DNA of 64,000 nucleotides, from positions 114,901-178,900 of the forward strand of contig CAYFOF010000002.1 in NCBI GenBank assembly GCA_964344655.1, written 5' to 3'. This DNA is from JABJPM01 sp964344655. GTDB lineage: Archaea; Nanobdellota; Nanobdellia; SCGC-AAA011-G17; PNOQ01. Shown one piece after another: positions 8,577 through 16,329 of this stretch. The position numbers were made by a program, and so were the translations under genes. The stretch's first letter is position 1. Every line of letters starts with the position of its first letter. The notes beneath the pieces were generated by a model. It did no database searches and had not been told where the DNA came from. It worked only from the letters and a program-made list of their open reading frames with translations.

Positions 8577-10010
8577 ATGAAAACAGTAGAAAAGTTACTA
8601 GAAAAAGCAATTTTACGTATCCCAAAGAATAAGAAAGTGGGATTATTATTCTCTGGGGGAATAGATTCACTAGCTTTAGCTGTTTATTTGAAAAAATTAA
8701 ATTATAACTTTACTTGTTACACTGTTGGTACTAAAACTTCAAAAGATATAGAAGCAGCAAAAAAACTTGCTAAAACTTTAAACTTAAAACATAAAGTTAA
8801 AATAATAGATGAAAAAGAAATTAAAAAAACTCTACCTAAAATAGTTTCTACACTAAGAAGTACATCCCCAATAGATGTTTCAGTTGGATTAACAACTTAC
8901 TTAGCTTCAAAATTTGCTTCTGAGAAAATTGTTATTTCTGGATTAGGTTCAGATGAAATATTTGGTGGTTATTCAAGACATAAAGATTCTAAAGATTTAA
9001 ATTCCGATTTAAAAAAAGGATTAGATAGAGCATACAATGGAGATTTAGTTCGTGATACTACTATTGCTGCTGCTTTAGGTAAAAAAATATTTGCTCCGTT
9101 TTTAGATTCTGAATTAGTTGATTATTCTTTAACAATACCTGCTTCTCGCAAAATTTCTTCAAAAGGTGTAAATAAATTAATTTTACGTGAATTATTAATT
9201 TCAAATGGTATTGATTCTTCTTTTGCTTCGCGTTTGAAAAAAGCTGCTCAGTATGGTTCTGGGTTTGATAAAGTAATTACTAAGTTAGCTTCTGGTTCTA
9301 AAGAGAAATATTTAAAATCGTTCTTTAATGTTTGTTCACTTTATAGTTCTGGGAAAGATTCTACTTATTCATTGCAAGTTGTAAAAGAAGAAGGTTATAA
9401 TGTAAATTGTTTAGTTACTATTAAATCTAAAAACTTAGATTCGTATATGTATCACACTCCAAACGTTGATTTGGTTAAGTTGCAGGCTAAGAGTTTAGGT
9501 TTGCCTTTAATTACTGTTAAGACTTCTGGTAAGAAAGAAGATGAGTTGAAGGATTTAGAGAGGGCTTTGGTTAAGGCTAAGAAAAAGTTTGGGATAAGTG
9601 GTGTTGTAACTGGCGCTTTGTTTTCTGAATACCAAGCTTCTAGAATTGGAAAGATTTGTAAAAATTTAAGTTTAGAGTGTTTTAATCCACTTTGGCATAA
9701 AGATCAAGCTTCTTATATGAAAGAACTTTTAGATAATAAATATGAAATAATAATTTCTTCAATTGCAGCAGATGGTTTAAATGAATCTTGGTTAGGAAAA
9801 AAACTAGATCAAAAAATGCTAGATGATTTGAATAAATTAAATGATAAAATTGGACTTAATGTAGCGGGCGAGGGTGGTGAATTCGAAAGCCTTGTAACAA
9901 ACTGTCCTTTATTCAAGAAAAAAATTGAAATTGTTAAAGCAGAAAGAAAAATGAGTTCTGAGTTTGTTGGAAAATACATAATAAATAAAGCTAAGTTAAA
10001 ATCCGAATAA
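8577..10010 (+). CDS. dph6: Asparagine synthetase-like domain fused to Dph6-type diphthine-ammonia ligase
   Basis: A 477-residue fusion of two ATP pyrophosphatase (PP-loop) domains. Residues about 1-240 resemble the C-terminal synthetase domain of AsnB: SGGIDS PP-loop (about 26-31) and GLGSDEIFGGYSRH, with no glutaminase domain. Residues about 250-477 match Dph6/MJ0570: a second PP-loop SSGKDS (about 257-262), GVVTGALFSEYQ, and the family signature GEGGEFESLV near the end. Dph6 amidates diphthine on elongation factor 2 with ammonia and ATP, the last step of diphthamide synthesis. Both halves would form an amide through an acyl-adenylate, so the first domain might be a degenerate duplicate or a second amide-forming activity. 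A TTG at 8565 is in frame, but the ATG at 8577 is the more natural start. Confidence 0.85.
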   Translation: MKTVEKLLEKAILRIPKNKKVGLLFSGGIDSLALAVYLKKLNYNFTCYTVGTKTSKDIEAAKKLAKTLNLKHKVKIIDEKEIKKTLPKIVSTLRSTSPIDVSVGLTTYLASKFASEKIVISGLGSDEIFGGYSRHKDSKDLNSDLKKGLDRAYNGDLVRDTTIAAALGKKIFAPFLDSELVDYSLTIPASRKISSKGVNKLILRELLISNGIDSSFASRLKKAAQYGSGFDKVITKLASGSKEKYLKSFFNVCSLYSSGKDSTYSLQVVKEEGYNVNCLVTIKSKNLDSYMYHTPNVDLVKLQAKSLGLPLITVKTSGKKEDELKDLERALVKAKKKFGISGVVTGALFSEYQASRIGKICKNLSLECFNPLWHKDQASYMKELLDNKYEIIISSIAADGLNESWLGKKLDQKMLDDLNKLNDKIGLNVAGEGGEFESLVTNCPLFKKKIEIVKAERKMSSEFVGKYIINKAKLKSE

Positions 10011-10012
10011 AA

Positions 10013-10267
10013 TTAATCTCTTTTTCTTGGAGAATAAGTATCTAAAGTATGGTTCCGAGAAGTTCCAGCAACAAGTCCCAGAAGAGTAAGGCCCAACAAG
10101 AGGTAACCTACATCATATTGTGTTTGGGAAGTTCTTTCTTGAACATTATCAGCCATATTCAAAGAAACCATAGCTCCATAACCTCCAGCGTTAGATTCAC
10201 TAGGGACAGTACTAGCTAAAAGCAAAGTTGCTAGTCCAGTTCCAATTGTATTTCTTATTCTTCCCAT
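10013..10267 (-). CDS. Small exported membrane protein, 84 aa
   Basis: Unrecognised. The N-terminus (MGRIRNTIGTGLATLLLAS) followed by SESNAGGYG looks like a cleavable signal peptide, and a second hydrophobic helix (VGYLLLGLTLLGLVAG) lies near the C-terminus, followed by the basic tail SPRKRD. An in-frame TTG at 10276 would add three residues; it is 21 nt from the TATA box (about 10297-10304), whereas the ATG is 30 nt away, so the true start is not settled. It is convergent with the Dph6 fusion (2 nt apart) and its promoter carries repeat copy A immediately upstream. Confidence 0.5.
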   Translation of the reverse strand: MGRIRNTIGTGLATLLLASTVPSESNAGGYGAMVSLNMADNVQERTSQTQYDVGYLLLGLTLLGLVAGTSRNHTLDTYSPRKRD

Positions 10268-10311
10268 CTCTACCAATTAAGGGAATCCAATTAAACTTAT
10301 AAAACTAACTT

Positions 10312-10345
10312 TTTACGTTCAAACGCTTTTCTAAAGATATCTAAG
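10312..10345 (-). repeat. Dispersed repeat copy A (core CGTTCAAACG)
   Basis: On the plus strand this reads TTTACGTTCAAACGCTTTTC then TAAAG. It matches 22 of 25 bases of copy C (26073-26110). On the minus strand it lies about 8 nt upstream of the TATA box of the 10013-10267 gene. The shared part continues to GCTTAGA, also found in copy C, with a few bases missing in between. Confidence 0.75.
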
Positions 10346-10766
10346 CAGGGAAGAATTTCTAAAAATTGTCAGATGGAAAGCAGTAAGAGCAATAAGAAAA
10401 GCAGAAGAAAACCCCTCAGAAGTAATAGAACAAATAACAAAGTTTGCATTTAATACAGAAAATGAAGAAACAAAGATGAGAGTTTTAACTTCTTTAACAG
10501 GAGTTTCTATTCCTATGGCATCTGCACTATTAACAATACCTTTTCCAAACGAATATGGAGTTATAGATATAAGGGCATGGCAAAGTCTCTATGAGTTAGG
10601 AATGGTAGATTATCAAAAGGAAGTTTTCAACTTGAAAGATTGGTTATTATACCTAAAAATAATTAGGGAAGCAAGTAAGGAATGGGAAATCTCTCCAAGA
10701 GAAGTTGATAAAGTTCTTTTTATGTATGACAAAGTTAACAGAAAAGGTGTGTTATACAAAAATTAA
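10335..10766 (+). pseudogene. Helix-hairpin-helix type protein lacking its N-terminus
   Basis: The reading frame is open from just after a stop at 10332-10334 to the stop at 10766 and gives about 143 residues beginning YLSREEFLKIVRWK and containing LTSLTGVSIPMASALLTIPF and YGVIDIRAW. This pattern resembles a helix-hairpin-helix protein family related to DNA glycosylases (inference from memory). Homology-like sequence runs right up to the stop with no ATG, GTG or TTG in a suitable place; the first ATG is at 10476, in the middle of the domain. The most likely reading is a gene whose 5' end has been lost, at the same point where repeat copy A begins. A 96-residue protein from 10476 would lack the first helices. 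Confidence 0.55.
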
Positions 10767-10834
10767 CTCCTACATTCAGATAATACTCTCTTAATCCGAA
10801 ATATTTATTAACATATTGATTTGGACAATAATAA

Positions 10835-11359
10835 ATGCTTCCAGACAGCAAGATACAAGAAGGATTGAGCGTAGCGTACATTAAAGCAATATGTAACAAA
10901 GCAGGACACGATTTAAAATTTTCTGAAAATGATAATGGAGTAGATATCACTGTATCTAAATTAGCAATAAGGTCTGGGAATAAAGTTTATCCTACAGGGC
11001 ACAATTTAGATATACAAGCAAAATCTACTTATAATTTTACTGAAGAAGAAGACTTCATCAAATATTCTATAAAAACAAAAAATTACAATGATCTTGTTCA
11101 AAGCGGAAGGGGTAGCCCAATAATATTTGTTTTATTATGTATGCCGCGTGAAAAAGAGAGATGGTTATACCAAACAGAAGAAAACTTAAGGATTTCTAAG
11201 TGTGCTTATTGGTGTAGCTTAGAAGGAGAAGAAATGGCACCAAGCGAAGAGAGTACAAAAACTATAAGGATCCCAAAGACAAACATATTCTCCGAGACAA
11301 CAATGATGAGAATGATGGAAGATATAAAAGAAAACGGAGAGATAAATGCAACATATTGA
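10835..11359 (+). CDS. DUF4365 domain protein, predicted nuclease
   Basis: 174 residues matching the DUF4365 pattern: EGLSVAYIKAICNKAG near the start, NGVDITVS (about 34-41) and LDIQAKSTYNF (about 62-72). The spaced D...(E/Q)xK residues (DNGVD ... QAKS) fit a PD-(D/E)xK nuclease fold, though the nuclease activity is inference. DUF4365 proteins are common in defence islands and on plasmids. A TATA-like AATATTTATTA (about 10800-10810) is 25 nt upstream of the ATG. The end overlaps the next gene by 14 nt, so the pair is translated together. Confidence 0.75.
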   Translation: MLPDSKIQEGLSVAYIKAICNKAGHDLKFSENDNGVDITVSKLAIRSGNKVYPTGHNLDIQAKSTYNFTEEEDFIKYSIKTKNYNDLVQSGRGSPIIFVLLCMPREKERWLYQTEENLRISKCAYWCSLEGEEMAPSEESTKTIRIPKTNIFSETTMMRMMEDIKENGEINATY

Positions 11360-12428
11360 TTTAAAAAAAGTGGAAGAATATTTAGAAAATAATTCTTGGA
11401 CTATAGAAGAGTTTAATAATAAATTACAAAAAATCAAAAAATCTTTTCCAGACCATCAATCAGAAATTATAATCCCAAAAACGGAAGAAATCAAAGACTA
11501 TAACGCCCGAATTAAAGAATTAATAGCCGCATTAGCAATTTTGGAAGAAAAAAGTGAAAAAGAAATTAGAGAATTTATATCTAATGTTGGTTTCGATATT
11601 TTAAGGTATAGGCTTATCTCAGAAAATACAACAGAAGGAACATTTCCGCTGAAAGCTTTTCCTTCTGCCGTTAAAAATATAAAAAACTCAATTAAGTATA
11701 GTGCATGCTCAGAAATAAGAGAAGAAAGTCAATTTAGAAGGCCCTTTAAGGCAGCAGAAGAACTAATAGAGCAATGTGAAATTGGACAAACAGAAAAAGG
11801 TAGTTTTGTAGTTATAGTAAAAGTACCATCCCAAAAAATAAATGAAGAAGACAATGATTTAGGAAGAAAAACTGTAGAAAGATTAGTATCAGGATTAAAA
11901 GAAGTAAAGTCAATAAATATTGAAAATGAGAATAGTTTTCAACAAAGTTATAGTAAGAAATTAAATAGGAATGTATGTGAAGCAATTTCACAATTAATAG
12001 ATAGTGGAGAAAATAAATTTAAATTTGAGATATCGACAAAATGGGATTCTACTAATAGTCAAGAAGAAACAATACCCTCTACTGCCGAAATAGCCCCTGA
12101 TATCGAATTCCAGAAACTGAATAAAATGAGTAATTATTTGAAAAAGATTCCCTCCAGCGAAGATACAACAATTAGGGGATTAATTAATATAATGAAACAT
12201 ACAGAAATAGATTCTCCCGAAGAAAAAAGGTTAATAATAATCCATGATAAGAGTAAGAATAAAAAGGTATATGTGAGATTAAGTGATGAAGAATACCTAA
12301 AGGCGTGTAATGCGCATAGAGATACAAAAGAAGTAATAGTCAGCGGATTTTTAAATAAAAAAACAGTGCACTGGGTGCTAGATTCACCAATTAATTTTGA
12401 AGTAATTGAAAACAATACAGAATCCTGA
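11346..12428 (+). CDS. Hypothetical partner of the DUF4365 protein, 360 aa
   Basis: Not recognised by function. A soluble, charged protein with a helical first third (KDYNARIKELIAALAILEEK), a central conserved-looking segment (FRRPFKAAEELIEQCEIGQT then EKGSFVVIVKVPSQ) and a beta-rich end. It starts inside the last codons of the DUF4365 gene (14-nt overlap), which implies a fixed stoichiometry or a joint complex. No nuclease or ATPase motif is evident, so it could be the sensor, DNA-binding or immunity part of a two-gene defence unit. Confidence 0.6.
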   Translation: MQHIDLKKVEEYLENNSWTIEEFNNKLQKIKKSFPDHQSEIIIPKTEEIKDYNARIKELIAALAILEEKSEKEIREFISNVGFDILRYRLISENTTEGTFPLKAFPSAVKNIKNSIKYSACSEIREESQFRRPFKAAEELIEQCEIGQTEKGSFVVIVKVPSQKINEEDNDLGRKTVERLVSGLKEVKSINIENENSFQQSYSKKLNRNVCEAISQLIDSGENKFKFEISTKWDSTNSQEETIPSTAEIAPDIEFQKLNKMSNYLKKIPSSEDTTIRGLINIMKHTEIDSPEEKRLIIIHDKSKNKKVYVRLSDEEYLKACNAHRDTKEVIVSGFLNKKTVHWVLDSPINFEVIENNTES

Positions 12429-12522
12429 CTAACCAAATTTCAAGGAATTTACTTTTTTCTCAGCACGCGAGTTTGACAAAACCAACCAAACAACTTATAA
12501 ATCTAAACCAAAAACAAATATT

Positions 12523-13989
12523 ATGCCTTTCCTAACCAAATCCAAATACTTACTAGGAATTCAATGTCCCAGACAAGTCTGGATAAATTTCAACCAACCC
12601 GAAAAACTCCCAGAGATTGACCAACAAGCACAACGTAGATTTGATGAAGGAAATCAAGTAGGAGAACTAGCAAAACAATTATTTCCAGAAGGAATAGATA
12701 TCCCAACCGAAGACTTTAAACAAAACCTCAAACTAACAAAAGCATCACTAAAAGCAAACAAACCACTTTTCGAACCCGGTTTCGTAACAGAAGATAATTT
12801 ATTCTCAAGGGGAGACATCCTAATACCAATAAAAGACAAATGGGATATAATAGAAGTTAAATCTGGAACCAAAGTTAAAGATATTAATATTCATGATGTT
12901 GCTTTCCAAAAATATTGTTATGAAAAATGCGGACTAAAAATAAGAAAATGCTTCTTAATGCATTTAAACAATGAATATGTAAGAAACGGAGAATTAAATA
13001 CTGAAGAATTATTTGTACAGGATGATATTACTAGTGAAGTTGAAGAAATTTTCCCACAAGTTCCTGAATTAATAGAAAGTATGAAAGAAACTATTGATGA
13101 TCCAATTATCCCAGAAAATAAAATTGGCCCTCATTGTAGTGATCCTTATGATTGTCCTTTCCAGGAGGAATGTTGGAGTTTTCTACCTGAAAATCATGTT
13201 GCCCAACTATATAGGGGCAAAGCAAAAGCATTTGAACTAATTGAAGGGGGAATTTATTCTTTATCAGATATCCCAGATGAATATAAATTAAATGATAAAC
13301 AAGGAATACAGAAAGCTTGTGATATTAGTGGAGCCCCTCATATTCACAAAGAATCAATAAAACATTTCCTTTCTGGTTTAAAATATCCATTATATTATTT
13401 GGATTTTGAAACTTTTTCTACGGCAATTCCTATGTTTAATGGTTTAAAACCTTATTCCCAAGTTCCTTTCCAATATTCTTTACACGTTGTTGAAAGGGAG
13501 GGGGATAAGCCAAAACATGTTGAATTTCTATATGATGGTTCAGAAGATCCTAGAAAAGAGTTTATTCAAAAGTTAAAGGAATCACTTGGAGATACGGGAA
13601 ATATTGTAACTTATAATATGGCTTTTGAGAAAGGAGTGATCTCTAAATTGGCAGAATTTCTTCCGGAATACAAAGATTGGGCTAAGAGCATTAATGGGCG
13701 AGTTGTTGATTTACTAATTCCCTTTAGGAACTTTAGCTACTATAATTCAAAACAAAAAGGTTCTGCTTCAATTAAAAAAGTTTTACCTGCATTAGTTGGT
13801 GGGGATGGTTACGCTGAAATGGATATAGCAGATGGTGCAACTGCTTCTATCAAATATTTTAATTCTCATTATGAGGAAGTTGAAGAATCTAAGAAATTAA
13901 AAGTTCGCGAAGATTTGTTAAAATACTGTGGTTTAGATACTGAAGCAATGATCTGGATTGTAGATAAATTGAAGGAGATAAGTGAATAA
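12523..13989 (+). CDS. Cas4/RecB-like nuclease fused to DUF2779 (DnaQ-like) domain
   Basis: 488 residues with two nuclease-like halves. The first half resembles RecB/Cas4 nucleases: GIQCPRQVWI with an early cysteine, RGDILI (about 90), IIEVKSGT (about 108-115) and AFQKYCYEK give the D...ExK...Q pattern, and HCSDPYDCPFQEECWSF (about 203-219) supplies the rest of a probable iron-sulfur cysteine cluster. The second half is DUF2779: YYLDFETF (about 290) carries the DxE of DnaQ-type 3'-5' exonucleases, followed by VTYNMAFEKGV and CGLDTEAM. It probably degrades DNA. A TATA box (CTTATAAATC near 12491) is about 25-30 nt upstream. Its stop overlaps the start of the HEPN gene (TAATG). Confidence 0.82.
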   Translation: MPFLTKSKYLLGIQCPRQVWINFNQPEKLPEIDQQAQRRFDEGNQVGELAKQLFPEGIDIPTEDFKQNLKLTKASLKANKPLFEPGFVTEDNLFSRGDILIPIKDKWDIIEVKSGTKVKDINIHDVAFQKYCYEKCGLKIRKCFLMHLNNEYVRNGELNTEELFVQDDITSEVEEIFPQVPELIESMKETIDDPIIPENKIGPHCSDPYDCPFQEECWSFLPENHVAQLYRGKAKAFELIEGGIYSLSDIPDEYKLNDKQGIQKACDISGAPHIHKESIKHFLSGLKYPLYYLDFETFSTAIPMFNGLKPYSQVPFQYSLHVVEREGDKPKHVEFLYDGSEDPRKEFIQKLKESLGDTGNIVTYNMAFEKGVISKLAEFLPEYKDWAKSINGRVVDLLIPFRNFSYYNSKQKGSASIKKVLPALVGGDGYAEMDIADGATASIKYFNSHYEEVEESKKLKVREDLLKYCGLDTEAMIWIVDKLKEISE

Positions 13990-14666
13990 TGAGTGATGGA
14001 CATTTAGAAGAAGATGTTAAAGAAAAAGCAATAGAATGCCCAAAGTGTGGAAGTCCTATGGTTGAGGTCCCGCAAGAAAATATGACTAATGGACAAGAAT
14101 CAGACTATTTTGCTGGATTTAATCATCCTTATGCATGTCAAAATCCAGATTGTAATTATCATACCCTTTTTGATGTTGGTTTTTCTGAAGCATTTGGATG
14201 GGAAGATCCGGATATAGATCCCCTTGTCAATATAACGAGAATCGATCCAAATAGTTTTGAAGATGTTATTGAACATGCTCTAAGGAGTAGATGTTTTATT
14301 GAAGCGATTTCTCTAATCCATAATGTAATTGAGGCCTATCTTAAGAAGAAAATAGAAGATTTAACTAATAATGATAATGAGAGATTAGAATTATTAAAAA
14401 AGAAATTTAATCCAAGATACCTTAGAGATTACACTACTATTAGTTATTTATTGGGAATTATTGACAAACAAACTTACAAATTAATTTTAGAATTTAATAG
14501 AAAAAGAAATAAAGTTATACATGAATTATTAATAAATCCAAAGGATATAAGTCAAATAAAGGGCATTGCAAGAACTGGAAGGGAAATACAAATGAAACTA
14601 AGTCCCTTAGATCATTCTCAATCAGAAATAAATAATATTATGGCTACTTTTGATGAAATAACATAG
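13989..14666 (+). CDS. Zinc-ribbon plus HEPN-like protein
   Basis: 225 residues. The first part holds CPKCGSPM (about 16-23) and ACQNPDCNYH (about 48-57), a two-pair cysteine zinc ribbon. The second part is helical: FEDVIEHALRSRCFIEAISL through FNRKRNKVIHELL (about 178-190). RNKVIH fits the R-x4-H motif of HEPN domains, which are often metal-independent RNases or partners of nucleotidyltransferases. The ATG overlaps the stop of the upstream nuclease gene by one base, so the two are coupled. A defence function (abortive RNase or nucleic-acid sensor) is inferred from this pairing and from the neighbouring operon. It converges with the PIN gene 3 nt away. Confidence 0.65.
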   Translation: MSDGHLEEDVKEKAIECPKCGSPMVEVPQENMTNGQESDYFAGFNHPYACQNPDCNYHTLFDVGFSEAFGWEDPDIDPLVNITRIDPNSFEDVIEHALRSRCFIEAISLIHNVIEAYLKKKIEDLTNNDNERLELLKKKFNPRYLRDYTTISYLLGIIDKQTYKLILEFNRKRNKVIHELLINPKDISQIKGIARTGREIQMKLSPLDHSQSEINNIMATFDEIT

Positions 14667-14669
14667 CAC

Positions 14670-15167
14670 CTAAAATTTCCAAGATTCTTGCCTAAACATC
14701 TCAACTCGGTTTATACATTCAATTCCGAAATGTTGACATACAAAAGGAATTTTTATTTTATTTCCTCTCAAAGATTCTTCTGTAACTATTAATCTTTTTA
14801 CACTAAACAATAATTTTTGTTGGGGATCTTCTTGCATTTCCTTTGCTAACGCAATTAACCAGGGATCTGCGTCATATTGTTTATCAGTTTTTACAAAGGA
14901 AGGATATTTATCTAGGATTTCATTGACTAATTCTGCTTGCCTATTGGTTACATCTATAAACATTTTTTTATATTTTTTAAGCCATTCTGAAAGAATGTCA
15001 TCTTGTTGAGTTACTTCGTTAAAAACTTCAATATGAGATATCATCATGTTTGAATCAATAAGATCTCCTATTTTTTGCCATAGAGTTGGAAAAACATCTA
15101 TTGGATTATGACGATTTAAATCAATTAGAGAACAACTATCAATTATGTAAAAATTTTTCTTTTCCAT
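14670..15167 (-). CDS. DUF4411 PIN-domain RNase (toxin-like)
   Basis: 165 residues. YIIDSCSLIDL (about 7-17) holds the first PIN-domain aspartate; EVFNEV (about 47-52), DADPWLIALA (about 100-109) and VTEES (about 127-131) supply the other acidic residues. This is the DUF4411 branch of the PIN fold, which I know as a partner of HTH-ImmA/IrrE proteins in predicted toxin-antitoxin pairs. It is the last gene of the five-gene operon, one base after the stop of the ImmA-type gene. Likely role: metal-dependent cleavage of RNA, held in check by the upstream protein. Confidence 0.82.
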   Translation of the reverse strand: MEKKNFYIIDSCSLIDLNRHNPIDVFPTLWQKIGDLIDSNMMISHIEVFNEVTQQDDILSEWLKKYKKMFIDVTNRQAELVNEILDKYPSFVKTDKQYDADPWLIALAKEMQEDPQQKLLFSVKRLIVTEESLRGNKIKIPFVCQHFGIECINRVEMFRQESWKF

Positions 15168-15168
15168 T

Positions 15169-16329
15169 TTATAATTTATTAATTAATTTCTCAAAACTCC
15201 TTGATTTTATTGAAAGATAATCTAAAGCATCACTATAGGTAATTGTTTTCTTATCTATATTATCTGCAACTAAAGAAACAAAAGATGCGCCAAGCTCAGA
15301 TATACATCTTTTTTCAGCAGAAATGCCCCCTCCACTCGAAGCCTCTGCTTTCTCATCATATTCTTTTTTTGTGTATCTACTTAAAAATTTCCCATAATCA
15401 TCAGATGTTATAAATTTTAATTTTACCATATTGTAAAGTAACATGGATTTACTAACTTTATATTTTCGAGATAATTTTTTTAATGTATCATACTCCATCA
15501 AAGATGAATCATTTTCTTTAAAAATTCTCTTTGCTATTTCAGAAGGTAACAAAAAAGCAGAAGCAAATTCATTGCACCATTTCTCCGCTTTATTTGTATC
15601 ATTAAAATTGGGTATACTAACCTCTGTATCCCCTAATAAAATATGCCCAAATTCGTGTATAAGAGTAAAAATTCTAGCTTCAATAATATCTCTGGAATTA
15701 ACTACAATTNNNNNNNNNNNNNNNNNNNNNNNNNNNNNNNNNNNNNNNNNNNNNNNNNNNNNNNNNCCTCTTGCATCTTCTAATGGCATTGAAATTTGAA
15801 AGTTGAATATTTTTTCTTCTTCTAGTTTATTCCTCAAAAATTTAAAGAATTTATAAGAATCTCCTTTTCTCTGAAATTCTTCAGTTATACCAAATTTTTC
15901 TCGTAAATTCTTGGCTACTTCCTGGGGAGGAATATTTATGTTTACCTTTGTTTTTTTAAGAATTTTACCAATAGTATTTTCCCCAAAATCTTTTAAAATA
16001 GATTGTAATTTTCTTGATTTTCTGATTGCAAAAATAGTTTTTTTGTTAAACTTCCCCTCTTTTTCAGGATTTAGCCTATAATCCTTAGGTAATGGTTTTT
16101 CTCTTGGGATTTTTCCTGAGAAGAATAGTGCTAAGGGTCTTTTTGTTTTCCATGAAATTAATTTTAATTGTTTAGCTGTTGGATTATCTAATCCATCCAT
16201 CCATTTTTTATATGTATTCTCACTAACGTCTATTTTAGCTAAAAGATCATTCAAATCCCATCCAGAGGTTTTAATTGCCCATTCAACTATTTCTGAATTT
16301 GCATTTAATTTTAAAGTTTGTTTCCTCAT
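15169..16329 (-). CDS. HTH (Xre-like) plus ImmA/IrrE metallopeptidase, with an assembly gap
   Basis: About 386 residues including 20 unknown ones. Residues 1-60 form an HTH of the Xre type (WDLNDLLAKIDVSENTYKKW then LDNPTAKQLKLISWKT). The middle region has RPLALFFSGKIPREKPLP, typical for these proteins. The zinc peptidase motif LIHEFGHILLGD (HExxH at about 226) is followed by WCNEFASAFLLP, which carries the third ligand glutamate. A run of 57 Ns (15710-15766) falls just before the catalytic motif, so some sequence may be missing. It overlaps the methylase gene by 4 nt (ATGA) and precedes the PIN gene by 1 nt. Expected role: repressor and antitoxin that is cleaved, or cleaves, on stress. Confidence 0.85.
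   Translation of the reverse strand: MRKQTLKLNANSEIVEWAIKTSGWDLNDLLAKIDVSENTYKKWMDGLDNPTAKQLKLISWKTKRPLALFFSGKIPREKPLPKDYRLNPEKEGKFNKKTIFAIRKSRKLQSILKDFGENTIGKILKKTKVNINIPPQEVAKNLREKFGITEEFQRKGDSYKFFKFLRNKLEEEKIFNFQISMPLEDARXXXXXXXXXXXXXXXXXXXXIVVNSRDIIEARIFTLIHEFGHILLGDTEVSIPNFNDTNKAEKWCNEFASAFLLPSEIAKRIFKENDSSLMEYDTLKKLSRKYKVSKSMLLYNMVKLKFITSDDYGKFLSRYTKKEYDEKAEASSGGGISAEKRCISELGASFVSLVADNIDKKTITYSDALDYLSIKSRSFEKLINKL
15710..15766. other. Run of 57 Ns (scaffold gap)
   Basis: Unresolved bases inside the ImmA-type gene. The frame is kept across the gap, but the real length of the gap is not known from this sequence. Confidence 1.

Noticed and set aside
10312..10345. tRNA T-loop in GTTCAAAC
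   Set aside because: There is no acceptor stem, anticodon arm or CCA context, and the motif recurs as a dispersed repeat.
10476..10766. 96-residue protein starting at the ATG at 10476
   Set aside because: Homology-like sequence continues in frame upstream to 10335, so this start is in the middle of a domain; treated as a 5'-truncated gene.
15710..15766. Possible intron or integed element in the ImmA gene
   Set aside because: The bases are Ns, a scaffold gap; nothing can be inferred about an insertion.
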